Below, piece after piece: positions 24,327-31,873 of a stretch of DNA of 39,359 nucleotides. The notes under the pieces are model-generated. The model was not told the origin of the DNA, did not search any database, and saw nothing but the letters and a program-made list of their open reading frames with translations. Within the stretch, counting starts at the first letter, position 1. Each line of letters starts with the position of its first letter. The translations under genes and the position numbers were made by a program. Origin of the DNA: Candidatus Acidiferrum typicum (GTDB taxonomy: Bacteria; Acidobacteriota; Terriglobia; Acidiferrales; UBA7541); assembly GCA_025463055.1 (NCBI GenBank), contig JAOAPV010000123.1:1-39359 (forward strand), written 5' to 3'.

Positions 24327-25682
24327 ATGACCACCATCGATCGCAAAAAACTCCATGCACTCCACGAACGCGAATCGGCTTGCTTCGTCGCCGATCATAC
24401 TAGCTCCGCTGCCCTCTACCAGCGCGCCCAATCCTCCCTCCTAGGCGGCGTCCCCATGAACTGGATGAAAAAGTGGGCCGGTGCCTTCCCCATCTTCGTA
24501 AAGTCCGCCAAAGGCGCGCACTTCACCGACGTCGACAATCGCGACTACATCGACCTTTGCCTAGGCGACACCGGCGCCATGACCGGCCACTCCCCCGAAG
24601 TCGTCGCCGAAGCGATAGCCCGCCGCGTCCGCGAAGGCATCACGTTAATGCTCCCCACCGAAGACGCCCTCTGGGTCGGCGAAGATTTAAAGCGCCGCTT
24701 CGGCCTACCCTACTGGCAGTTCACTCTAACCGCCACTGACGCCAACCGCTTCGCCATTCGAATCGCCCGCGAAATCACCCAGCGTCCGAAAATCCTCGTG
24801 TTCCATTATTGCTACCACGGTACGGTCGACGAATCCTTCGCCTCGCTCCTCGACAAAGACGGCACAGTCGGTCCGCGCCGCGGCAACATCGGCCCGCCCG
24901 TAAATCCGGCGGAAACCACGCGCGTAGTCGAGTTCAACGATCTCAACGCCCTCGAATCCGCGCTCAAGCATCACGACGTCGCCTGCGTTCTCGCCGAGCC
25001 CGCCATGACCAATGTCGGCATCATCCTCCCCGACGCCGGCTACTGGCGCGCCGCCCGCGAGCTAACCCGCCGCTATGGCACGCTCCTAATCGCCGACGAA
25101 ACGCACACGATCTGCGTCGGCCCCGGCGGCTGCACCCGCGAATGGAAGCTCGATCCCGATTTTGTTGTCTTTGGAAAACCGATCGGCAGCGGCATTCCCG
25201 GAGCCACCTACGGCGTCACCGCAGAAGTCGCCCAGCGCATCTCCGCCCGCATTCAACTGGAAGATTGCGACGTAGGCGGCATCGGCGGCACGCTAGCGGG
25301 CAACGCGCTTTCGTTAGCCGCCATGCGGGCCACGCTAGAGCACGTCCTAACTCCAGCCGCATTCGAAAAAATGATCCCGCTAGCCAAGCGTTTCACCGAC
25401 GGCGTAGCCCAACACATCCGCGCCGCCAATCTCCCCTGGAACGTCCAGCAACTCGGCGCCCGCGCCGAATACACCTTTGCCACGAAACCTCCGCGCAACG
25501 GCGGCGAATCCGCGGCGGCCGCCGACTTCGAGCTAGAGCGCTTCCTCCACCTCTACGCCCTAAATCGCGGCGTCCTGCTAACGCCATTCCACAATATGGC
25601 CCTAATGTGCCCCGCCACCACACCAGCCGACATAGACCAACACACTAAAATCTTCGGAAGCGCAGTAAGCGAGCTAGTCTAG
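24327..25682 (+). CDS. Class III PLP-dependent aminotransferase (glutamate-1-semialdehyde aminomutase-like)
   Basis: Fold-type I PLP enzyme of about 451 residues, related to HemL-type aminomutases and aspartate aminotransferase family proteins. Seen: YQRAQSSLLGGVPMNWM near 31-47, DYIDLCLGDTGAMTGHSP, FTLTATDANRFAIRIAR (phosphate site, here ATDAN rather than the usual GTEA), YCYHGTVDE, LLIADETHT (Asp for pyridine N) and FVVFGKPIGSGIPGATYG with the PLP Lys284. The start at 24327 is preferred because the frame from 24141 overlaps the CBS gene and its extra residues look random. It differs enough from the aminotransferase at 15299 to have another substrate. True heme-pathway HemL is unlikely given the altered motifs and context. 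Confidence 0.9.
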   Translation: MTTIDRKKLHALHERESACFVADHTSSAALYQRAQSSLLGGVPMNWMKKWAGAFPIFVKSAKGAHFTDVDNRDYIDLCLGDTGAMTGHSPEVVAEAIARRVREGITLMLPTEDALWVGEDLKRRFGLPYWQFTLTATDANRFAIRIAREITQRPKILVFHYCYHGTVDESFASLLDKDGTVGPRRGNIGPPVNPAETTRVVEFNDLNALESALKHHDVACVLAEPAMTNVGIILPDAGYWRAARELTRRYGTLLIADETHTICVGPGGCTREWKLDPDFVVFGKPIGSGIPGATYGVTAEVAQRISARIQLEDCDVGGIGGTLAGNALSLAAMRATLEHVLTPAAFEKMIPLAKRFTDGVAQHIRAANLPWNVQQLGARAEYTFATKPPRNGGESAAAADFELERFLHLYALNRGVLLTPFHNMALMCPATTPADIDQHTKIFGSAVSELV

Positions 25683-25735
25683 AGGCCACCTTTAGATGGC
25701 CCAGTAGCACTTATCTCCTGACTATTCGAACGCTG

Positions 25736-26494
25736 TTACTTACGCGAACTCGATGGGCCATCAGCCCGTGCTAAGCCAAAACAAACAAGCCTTACTTCTG
25801 TAGCGCTGTCGTTCAGAAAGGCTTCTCCCGGTTTCCCATTATCAAGCCACACAAAATCCCCGCTACGCAGCGCCTCCGCCACTCCATTCTTTCCTGAATG
25901 CTTAGCTCCTGCGTCCACCGCCACAATCAAAGTCGCGCGTCCGGGCTCTCCGATCATCACCCGCTCAAGCGGTTTCAACTGAAGAATCCCAACGTATGTC
26001 TGCTCCGTCTCGAACTGCGGCTTCCCTAGGCCCACCGTGCCATGCGGACCCTCGCAATGCAATGGCTGTGCGGCCATCACCTGACCGCAACCATTGCGCT
26101 CCCCCGTTTGCGGCTTCAACAACTCCACAGTGACATTCCGGAAAGGCGTGTCGCCGTCCACCGAAGTCGAATGCACATACCCGCGCGCCTGCAACCGTAT
26201 TTGTCCTGTCGTCAGTTTCTGCTGCACGTCCGGTTTCCCGGGGAAATGAACGGTCACCAAGGACTCGCTCAGCGACAAGCTAATCGCATCCGTATCATGC
26301 CGATGTAACTTCACAGCATCATGCGGCGCCACTTCAACTTGATACACCTTTACGTAATCATTCTTCAGTGCGAGATGATGATGCGGTTCGGCATCGAGTG
26401 CCAGCACCGCCGGCTCCTGTCCGGAAACTGCAGCGCCAAGAAACCCTGTCGCAAGAGACAGAATCAAGAAAACACCTTGAAAGTTCATTCGCAT
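25736..26494 (-). CDS. Secreted cupin-like protein, unknown function
   Basis: About 252 residues with a signal peptide (hydrophobic stretch FLILSLATGFLGAAVSG). Mature part begins with HHHLALKNDYVKVYQVEV and continues with KLHRHDTDAISLSLSE, a His-rich beta pattern like a cupin fold, and a second similar half (ETEQTYVGILQLKPLERV, then ATLIVAVDAG). A bicupin-like fold is my reading, but metal ligands are not certain. ATG 26494 lies 2 bp after the stop of the DUF1080 gene, so the two are coupled and both exported. An alternative ATG at 26488 is equally possible. Confidence 0.75.
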   Translation of the reverse strand: MRMNFQGVFLILSLATGFLGAAVSGQEPAVLALDAEPHHHLALKNDYVKVYQVEVAPHDAVKLHRHDTDAISLSLSESLVTVHFPGKPDVQQKLTTGQIRLQARGYVHSTSVDGDTPFRNVTVELLKPQTGERNGCGQVMAAQPLHCEGPHGTVGLGKPQFETEQTYVGILQLKPLERVMIGEPGRATLIVAVDAGAKHSGKNGVAEALRSGDFVWLDNGKPGEAFLNDSATEVRLVCFGLARADGPSSSRK

Positions 26495-26496
26495 AA

Positions 26497-27252
26497 TCAC
26501 CGTTTCAGCGGAAACAATTCGATCTTCCGGAAGAACACCTCGGCGCCTTCGGACTGCAACAATATCTTCCCGTTCGCAGGAAATGCCTGCGACCCTTCGT
26601 TCGCCAATTTCCCGTTCACAAATTGCTTGACGTGATCTCCTTGTGCCACCAACTCCAGCAAATTCCATTCGCCGTGCGGCTTTTCCAATTCACCCACGGG
26701 ATCACGATAACCCGTCACGTTATTCCACGGTCCTTTCCCGATGCGGTCGATTTTCAGCGCCGTCCCTGGAGGTCCCGTGACGCGCACACCGTCGCGCCCG
26801 GTGATCGCTCCTCCATCCGTCATCCAAAAATCCCCTGTTCCCCCCTCGATAATCTGAAATTCCACCGACCGCGGCCAGACCTTCTGCTCGCCTTGCACGT
26901 GGTACAAAATTCCGCTGTCACGCGCCTGTCCCTCGCGCGGCGCGTACGTACCTTCGCCCCATTTGAACTCCGCATGCAAATAGTAATTCGCAAACTCTTT
27001 TTTGGTGATGACGTATCCGAATTCCTTTCCCGAAACATGAATGGTCCCATTCTCGACCAGGAAAACGTGATCGGGATCGTTATTCAGTCCATGCTCCTTC
27101 AGGAACGTATCGAAATTTGTGAGATCACGGCCATCGAACAGGACCACGGCCTTACCGTGCGACGGAATGTCGCTCTTTGCGCCCCCGGAAAGGGTTCCAA
27201 CCAATGCCAAGGCGCCAAGCACGCAGAGTGCTGCTAGCTGTGAAATTCGCAT
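26497..27252 (-). CDS. Secreted DUF1080 (3-keto-disaccharide hydrolase-like) protein
   Basis: About 251 residues with a signal peptide (MRISQLAALCVLGALALVG). The body is a concanavalin-like beta-sandwich of the DUF1080 family: AVVLFDGRDLTNFDTF, FLVENGTIHVSG, FANYYLHAEFKWG, RDSGILYHVQG, SVEFQIIEGGTGDFW, GEWNLLELVAQGDHVKQFVNGK, and ILLQSEGAEVFFRKIELFPL, in canonical order. Members are linked to periplasmic breakdown of 3-keto-glycosides. ATG 27252 is preferred over 27297 because the signal peptide then starts the protein. Coupled with the cupin-like gene downstream. Confidence 0.9.
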   Translation of the reverse strand: MRISQLAALCVLGALALVGTLSGGAKSDIPSHGKAVVLFDGRDLTNFDTFLKEHGLNNDPDHVFLVENGTIHVSGKEFGYVITKKEFANYYLHAEFKWGEGTYAPREGQARDSGILYHVQGEQKVWPRSVEFQIIEGGTGDFWMTDGGAITGRDGVRVTGPPGTALKIDRIGKGPWNNVTGYRDPVGELEKPHGEWNLLELVAQGDHVKQFVNGKLANEGSQAFPANGKILLQSEGAEVFFRKIELFPLKR

Positions 27253-27317
27253 GGCCGTAAAGATATCATGACCATCTTCACTCTGAAGTACGGACATCGA
27301 TCGAGGATATTTCTCGG

Positions 27318-27845
27318 CTAATAGGCCCGCGAGAGACGCTCGTATTCTTGGCCGGAATGTTCAGGCCAAAGCACCCAAAGCGTGTAAATGCCCAGCGCTG
27401 TGCCAAATGGCGGCCGTAGCAGCGACAAGATTCCCAGCACTAGTCCCAGCACGCGTGCCCACGGCTGACGTTGAAATAGACCCCACGCCAAGACGATGTA
27501 CGCGACGCCAAAAAACGCCAGAAATCCACCAATGGAATACAGTCCGAACGGCAGAAAATTAAAAGGCCAGTTGCCGTTGTGCCCTGGAACTCCCCAGCCC
27601 ATCAAAAAAGGAAGCATTTGTCCCGCGATGAAAATCGACCCGACTTCCGCGAACCGCAGGATTCCATTTGCCAGCCAAAGACTCGCCAGAATCTGAATGT
27701 GCCGCCGTACCCGGCCATCCGCAGGGGTGCCTGTTGTGGACGCAATGGCGTGCGGTGCCGGAGGCGTCGCAACCACCGCCTTCCCGCAGGAACTGCAGAA
27801 TTGCGCGCCGGAGCCGATAGCCACTCCGCATTTATCGCAAAACAT
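27318..27845 (-). CDS. Zinc-ribbon membrane protein
   Basis: A 175-residue protein with an N-terminal zinc ribbon (Cys3, Cys6, Cys17, Cys20: FCDKC and FCSSC) followed by a Pro/Thr linker and about three to four hydrophobic segments (ILASLWLANGILRF, FGLYSIGGFLAFFGVAYIVLAWGLF, VLGLVLGILSLL). A GGGAG ribosome binding site precedes the ATG. The layout is common among small bacterial membrane proteins of unknown function. Its downstream end is near the DUF1080 start region. Confidence 0.85.
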   Translation of the reverse strand: MFCDKCGVAIGSGAQFCSSCGKAVVATPPAPHAIASTTGTPADGRVRRHIQILASLWLANGILRFAEVGSIFIAGQMLPFLMGWGVPGHNGNWPFNFLPFGLYSIGGFLAFFGVAYIVLAWGLFQRQPWARVLGLVLGILSLLRPPFGTALGIYTLWVLWPEHSGQEYERLSRAY

Positions 27846-27924
27846 GAATGGTCACTCCCTGTATATCAAGATACGCCAACCGCAGCGCGAAGGTTCCCTC
27901 GCGAACCGCCTGTATGCCACGCTC

Positions 27925-28446
27925 CTAGTGCAAGCTCTCCAGTAATTCCTTGGCCCCCGGTGAATGGCGGCGTAGCAGCGTGATCGAGAGCACCAACACT
28001 GGGATCAGGATCACTAGCATCCCCAGTTCGATCATCGAAGAATGAAATATGCTTGCCCCATCGGCCGACCATCTTCCCTCCCGCGTGAGGTTGGTCAACT
28101 CCAAGCTGATGATGAGCACCCGCCGAATGGAAGCAATCAGTCCAACCACCAGGAACGGCTCTGCGGCGAACAGAATGTGCGAGTGGATGGAGATGCGGAT
28201 GGTATGCAAAATCTCCACCAGCATCAGAACGACCAGCAGTTGGTCGAGCACGCGCAGCGTTTCGGTGGCAATAGTCCAGTGAACCAGCCCCTTCCACAGC
28301 GTGGTGGCGGCGTAGGCGATGGCCGCGGCGGCGCTGAGGCAAAGGAGCACCGCAACGATGTAATAGATGAACAGCTCCGCTTTGCGGAGAAAGTCGCTAA
28401 GGTACCGGTCGACACCCTCTTCCGGTTCCTTGGGCTCGTCGGGCAT
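27925..28446 (-). CDS. PsiE family (phosphate-starvation-inducible) membrane protein
   Basis: About 173 residues with four hydrophobic segments: FIYYIVAVLLCLSAAAAIAYA, a second around VLDQLLVVLMLVEIL, a third around PFLVVGLIASIRRVLII, and ELGMLVILIPVLVLSITLL. The pattern LVEILHTIRISIHSH followed by EPFLVVGLIASIRR is what I recall for PsiE proteins. Function is unclear even in model species. ATG 28446 is preferred over a TTG at 28482, neither with a strong ribosome binding site. Divergent from the metallo-hydrolase gene. Confidence 0.85.
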   Translation of the reverse strand: MPDEPKEPEEGVDRYLSDFLRKAELFIYYIVAVLLCLSAAAAIAYAATTLWKGLVHWTIATETLRVLDQLLVVLMLVEILHTIRISIHSHILFAAEPFLVVGLIASIRRVLIISLELTNLTREGRWSADGASIFHSSMIELGMLVILIPVLVLSITLLRRHSPGAKELLESLH

Positions 28447-28603
28447 GGCGCGGATGGTAGCAGACCCCAACGGTCTATTCAATTAACGTAAATGGTATCT
28501 CCCGCCCGGCGCGCTGCAGCAACATCAACCCCCGCTTTCGGTCCGCGCTTCCCCTGTAGTACCCTCTCCGCCCATCAGCCTCAACCGCCCGGGGGTCGCG
28601 CCC

Positions 28604-29629
28604 ATGAAATTGCGCTTCTTGCTATTCCTCGTCCTCTTGCTTCCCGCCACCTGCGTCGCCGGTGTGGAAGACCTCTTCGACATAAAGCCCATCGCCGACG
28701 GCGTCTACGCCGCCATCGCCAAGCCCGCCTACAAACTAAATTGCAACGCCGCCATCATCATCCTCGGCGATGGCGTCCTCGTCGTCGACACGCACTCCAA
28801 ACCTTCCGCCGCCCGCGCGCTCATCGAGCAAATCAAGAAGCTCACGCCCAAGCCTGTGAAATTCGTCGTCAACACCCATTTTCATTGGGATCATTACCAG
28901 GGCAACGAAGCCTATCCCAGCTCCTGGCCCGCCGGCGTCGAGATCATCTCCTCTGAAGCGACGCGCGAAAATATTGAGCGCATCGGCATTCCGCGCATCA
29001 AAAACGAAATCGTCACCATGCCCCAGGAAATCGCCAATTTGAAAAAGGATTTGGAAAAAGCCTCTAGCGCGGAACAGAAAAGCGCGATCCAAGGAAACAT
29101 CCGCCAAGCCGAAGCCTACTTCGCCGAGTTGAAACTAATGCAAGTCACCCTGCCCACCATGACCTTCGACCGCAGCCTCATCCTCCGCCGCGGCGGCCGC
29201 ACCGTAGAAATTCTCTGGCTCGGCCGCGCTCACACCGATGGCGACGTCTTCGTCTTCCTCCCCAACGAAAAAGTCATAGTCACTGGCGACGCCCTCCACG
29301 GCTGGACTCCTTTCATGGGCGACTCCTATCCCTACGACTGGATCCAAACCCTCGACGCCGCAGAAAAACTCGATTTCAACTCCGTACTCGGCGGCCACGG
29401 CGACGTAATGCACGGCAAACTCCGCTTCGAACTCTGGAAGTCCTATTTCCGCGACCTCATGGATCGTACCGCAGCCGTCTACGCCGAAGGCGCCACCCTG
29501 GACGAAGCAAGAAAAACCGTCTCCGACTTCCTCACAAAAAAATACGCCGACAAATTCGACCCCAACTTCCCCAAATCCGTGACCGCCAACGTAACCAAGG
29601 CCTACGAAGTAATATCTTTCCCCCGCTAG
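28604..29629 (+). CDS. Secreted metallo-beta-lactamase-fold hydrolase
   Basis: About 341 residues with a signal peptide (residues 1-20, MKLRFLLFLVLLLPATCVAG). Seen: THFHWDHYQGN with His92, His94, Asp96 and His97 (zinc site), LGRAHTDGD (third zinc His), VIVTGDALH (bridging Asp) and LGGHGDVM (last His). Binding of two metals in the periplasm is expected. The residues 133-170 insertion (ANLKKDLEKASSAEQKSAI) is helical. Relation to B3-type or SoxH/Ari-type hydrolases rather than a true beta-lactamase is likely; substrate unknown. The small membrane protein gene starts 17 bp downstream. Confidence 0.92.
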   Translation: MKLRFLLFLVLLLPATCVAGVEDLFDIKPIADGVYAAIAKPAYKLNCNAAIIILGDGVLVVDTHSKPSAARALIEQIKKLTPKPVKFVVNTHFHWDHYQGNEAYPSSWPAGVEIISSEATRENIERIGIPRIKNEIVTMPQEIANLKKDLEKASSAEQKSAIQGNIRQAEAYFAELKLMQVTLPTMTFDRSLILRRGGRTVEILWLGRAHTDGDVFVFLPNEKVIVTGDALHGWTPFMGDSYPYDWIQTLDAAEKLDFNSVLGGHGDVMHGKLRFELWKSYFRDLMDRTAAVYAEGATLDEARKTVSDFLTKKYADKFDPNFPKSVTANVTKAYEVISFPR

Positions 29630-29646
29630 CGTTTTGTGAACCACAC

Positions 29647-29964
29647 ATGAGCAGTCTCCGTTCCATATACGAGGACGCCCGCACAACTCTTCGGGGTTGG
29701 GCGAAATACAAGCGGCAAACTGGAAAGCTGCCCTGGCTCTCGATCATCGTTCACACGTTGCATTGGATTGTCATGCTTTCCGGTATCGGTGCAATCGTTT
29801 GGTTGAGCGGAAGATTTCGTTGGACACGCTGGCAATTCTTAGGTGCGTTTTTTGCCGCAGGGTTGCCTTACGGAATTCTGTCACTGGTAATAAAGAGAAG
29901 AGTCCTGCTCAACCAGATCCGCAATGGCAGACGTCTTGCCATGCAACGCAAGCTTACCAGCTAG
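29647..29964 (+). CDS. Small membrane protein, unknown function
   Basis: A 105-residue protein with an amphipathic basic N-terminus and two membrane segments (about 30-54, LSIIVHTLHWIVMLSGIGAIVWL, and 63-82, FLGAFFAAGLPYGILSLVI), then a basic C-terminus. No family recognised. It follows the metallo-hydrolase by 17 bp. A stem (CAAGCTT/AAGCTTG, 11-nt loop, 29949-29973) covers its stop codon. Confidence 0.7.
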   Translation: MSSLRSIYEDARTTLRGWAKYKRQTGKLPWLSIIVHTLHWIVMLSGIGAIVWLSGRFRWTRWQFLGAFFAAGLPYGILSLVIKRRVLLNQIRNGRRLAMQRKLTS

Positions 29965-29970
29965 CGAAGC

Positions 29971-30000
29971 TTGTCATCCCGAGCGCAGCCGAGGGACCCG
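29971..30000. repeat. Dispersed intergenic repeat (GTCATCCCGAGCGCAGCC type)
   Basis: TTGTCATCCCGAGCGCAGCC followed by GAGGGACCCG. Strings of the GTCATCCCGAGCGNAGCGAGGGAC kind are, to my memory, abundant in intergenic regions of acidobacterial and some other genomes. Only one copy is seen in this window, so repetition within this genome is inferred. Confidence 0.5.
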
Positions 30001-30023
30001 CTTTTTCCCTCACACGGCCGCCG

Positions 30024-30500
30024 CTATTCCAGCACCAGCTCCATCACCACCGTCGCCTCCCCATCCTCATAATATCCGGGCGTCCGTCGTATCACCCTGA
30101 ACCCATACTTCTCATTAATCGTGATCATCGCCGCATTCCCCTCGCGACAGTTCGTCACAACGCGCCGGAACCCATTCCGCCGCGCGTACTCAATCTCCCA
30201 CTCCTTAACGCGCCTTCCCAATCCCCGCCCGCGATAAGCACGCAGCAGCCCAGTAGTCTGGATGTAAACCGTCCCTCGTCGAGGCACATTCTCATCGTCC
30301 TCTCGCAGGTCTTCCTCAAAATCCACATCGTGAACAAACGCCGCGCATCCCGCCACCCGCCCGTCCACCACTATCCAATACGGCTCCACGCTGAACCAAA
30401 GCTCTTCCTCAAAAGCATCCTTCCCAAATATCTCCACGTCCACCCGGCGCAGCTCATCAACCTCGTCCGGCACCATTGCCTTCCGAAACTCGAGCACCAT
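30024..30500 (-). CDS. GNAT family N-acetyltransferase
   Basis: Acetyl-CoA-dependent acyltransferase of about 158 residues. Seen: the acceptor half with EIFGKDAFEEELWF, a central beta strand (YWIVVDGRVAGCAAFV), TVYIQTTGLLRAYRGRGLGRRV with the acetyl-CoA phosphate loop R90-G-R-G-L-G95, and VVTNCREGNAAMITINEKYGFRVI, the characteristic Asn-rich fourth motif. ATG 30500 is preferred over 30536 because the family usually starts near the first beta strand (VLEFRKA). Substrate unknown. Stands alone. Confidence 0.92.
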   Translation of the reverse strand: MVLEFRKAMVPDEVDELRRVDVEIFGKDAFEEELWFSVEPYWIVVDGRVAGCAAFVHDVDFEEDLREDDENVPRRGTVYIQTTGLLRAYRGRGLGRRVKEWEIEYARRNGFRRVVTNCREGNAAMITINEKYGFRVIRRTPGYYEDGEATVVMELVLE

Positions 30501-30659
30501 GCCGGAATTATATCCGCGGTCTCGACTTTCCCACACTGCTCTCGAGCGCCAGCAACCCGTAATGGCGGATCTTTAGATCCGTCACCTGAGCGATCGCCCT
30601 CCATTGCGGTCTCTCGTGGTGGGTCCGCATCCAAGCCAAGGCTGACACGTAGATCCTAT

Positions 30660-31319
30660 CTATCGTTCTCTGGTCCCGAACGTATAGGCCACGCCGATAC
30701 CCACTCTCAGGCGGCTCTGGCCCGTATTCGCAAAGTGTGTGCGCAGGAGGTCCAGCTTGCCGCGTGCAGTCCAATGCCGCGTTATGGTGTAGTCAGCGCC
30801 GCCTCCCAGCATCCACGAGAAGGAGTTGTCCGTCGTGGAAATGTTGGGCGTACCAACCAGTTGGATTTGTGACTTCAAGTGGGAAAAACCGAACTGTGCT
30901 TCACCGAAGACATTGACCCTGCGCTTGTGAACCTCTGTATTGTAGAAAAAGACGCGTGGACCAAACAGCCAGTTCTGCAGATGGCTTTTGGAAGTCACTG
31001 TGCCTAGCGACGTCAGCTGGAATGTGCCGATGATGCTACTGTCCCAGGTGGTGTCATAGTCGGCTGCGAGCTGAACGTGGTTGGTGAAGTACCAGCCAGC
31101 CCCAAAGTTGAAACCGTCCGTGCCATTGTTGCCGGTGATGTGCGCCCATCCACCGGCGAGCTCCAGCCCTTGGGCGGATACCCCTGCCGGGACCGCCAGC
31201 CAGCAAAGCAAGAGCGCGAGCAGTATCAGAGTGACGTACAGTGGCTGGTGTTGAGCGGATGGTGCGTGGGTTCGGGCGTGGTCTGAGGGTGTATGGGTGG
31301 TATGACAGTACGTGTGCAA
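30660..31319 (-). CDS. Outer-membrane beta-barrel protein
   Basis: About 219 residues: an N-terminal region, a signal segment LYVTLILLALLLCWLAVPAGVSAQ, and a mature part of alternating beta strands typical of small eight-stranded OmpA/OmpX-like barrels (LELAGGWAHITG, FNFGAGWYFTNHVQLAADYD, FLFGPRVFFY-like, FGEAQFGFSHL, SWMLGGGADYTITRHWTARGKLDLLRT, LRVGIGVAYTFG). The start is uncertain: TTG 31319 with an AGAGGA ribosome binding site is preferred; a GTG at 31361 in frame is an alternative. The signal segment lies unusually far (about 28 residues) from this start. Confidence 0.8.
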   Translation of the reverse strand: MHTYCHTTHTPSDHARTHAPSAQHQPLYVTLILLALLLCWLAVPAGVSAQGLELAGGWAHITGNNGTDGFNFGAGWYFTNHVQLAADYDTTWDSSIIGTFQLTSLGTVTSKSHLQNWLFGPRVFFYNTEVHKRRVNVFGEAQFGFSHLKSQIQLVGTPNISTTDNSFSWMLGGGADYTITRHWTARGKLDLLRTHFANTGQSRLRVGIGVAYTFGTRER

Positions 31320-31361
31320 TATGGTTCCTCTTTCTGGATTCCTTCCCGTGGGGTAAGTCAC

Positions 31362-31873
31362 GGACTGACCGAGAACCGCTTAACGATTGCGATCGAATCC
31401 GGCGACTCTCTCGGTCAAAGGGCCAACCGTTCAAGCAGCCGAGCGGAAAGGTGGGAGGGTGAGACGAGGACCCGTGAAGCATTGGGACTCGTGGTCGGCG
31501 TTGGCCCTCCTATGGGTCCGCGGTCGCCCGAAGCCATAATCGGCACTTTGATGAGCACGATTGTTCTATCAAGGTCGAAACCGGCTCGCACTACCGTCAA
31601 GAATGCATTGTCATGGGAAAATGTCGGGTTTTCGCCCTATGTGCGTGCGTCGAGGAGCGCGAACCGAGAGGCAGACTGAATGCCTTGTCGGTCTGGCGAG
31701 GGGCGCAGTAGAATCGATGCAGATCACAGGGATGGCTCTTTAGGGACTAAATCTGTTGAGAGCAGAGGCTTTATGTCGAGCTAAGCTCCGACCCCCAAAA
31801 CGAGACGGACCGACATTGAGCCCCGAGCCTCAGGTAAACTGAGGCTTCGATCCACGAAATAGGAGAACTCAAC
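31362..31873. other. Gene-poor interval upstream of pruA
   Basis: About 510 bp with no convincing gene. Open frames here (for example 31293-31679, plus strand) have no ribosome binding site, no recognisable domain and a composition unlike the neighbours. The last 100 bp hold an 11-bp odd palindrome (GAGCT-A-AGCTC, 31778-31788) and the hairpin at 31826-31846 before the pruA ribosome binding site. The length suggests a sizeable untranslated leader, a small RNA or a decayed gene. Confidence 0.5.
31826..31846 (+). promoter_or_regulatory. Hairpin in the pruA leader
   Basis: AGCCTCAG (31826-31833) pairs perfectly with CTGAGGCT (31839-31846) around a 5-nt loop. It is not followed by a T-run, so it is not a standard terminator. 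It ends about 15 bases before the AGGAGA ribosome binding site (31862-31867) and could affect translation or mRNA stability. Confidence 0.5.

Noticed and set aside
29697-30872. Plus-strand frame of 391 codons
   Set aside because: It runs out of frame through the small membrane protein gene, then antisense to the GNAT gene and part of the beta-barrel gene; no domain and no ribosome binding site.
31293-31679. Plus-strand frame of 128 codons before pruA
   Set aside because: No domain, no ribosome binding site and partly antisense to the 5' end of the beta-barrel gene.
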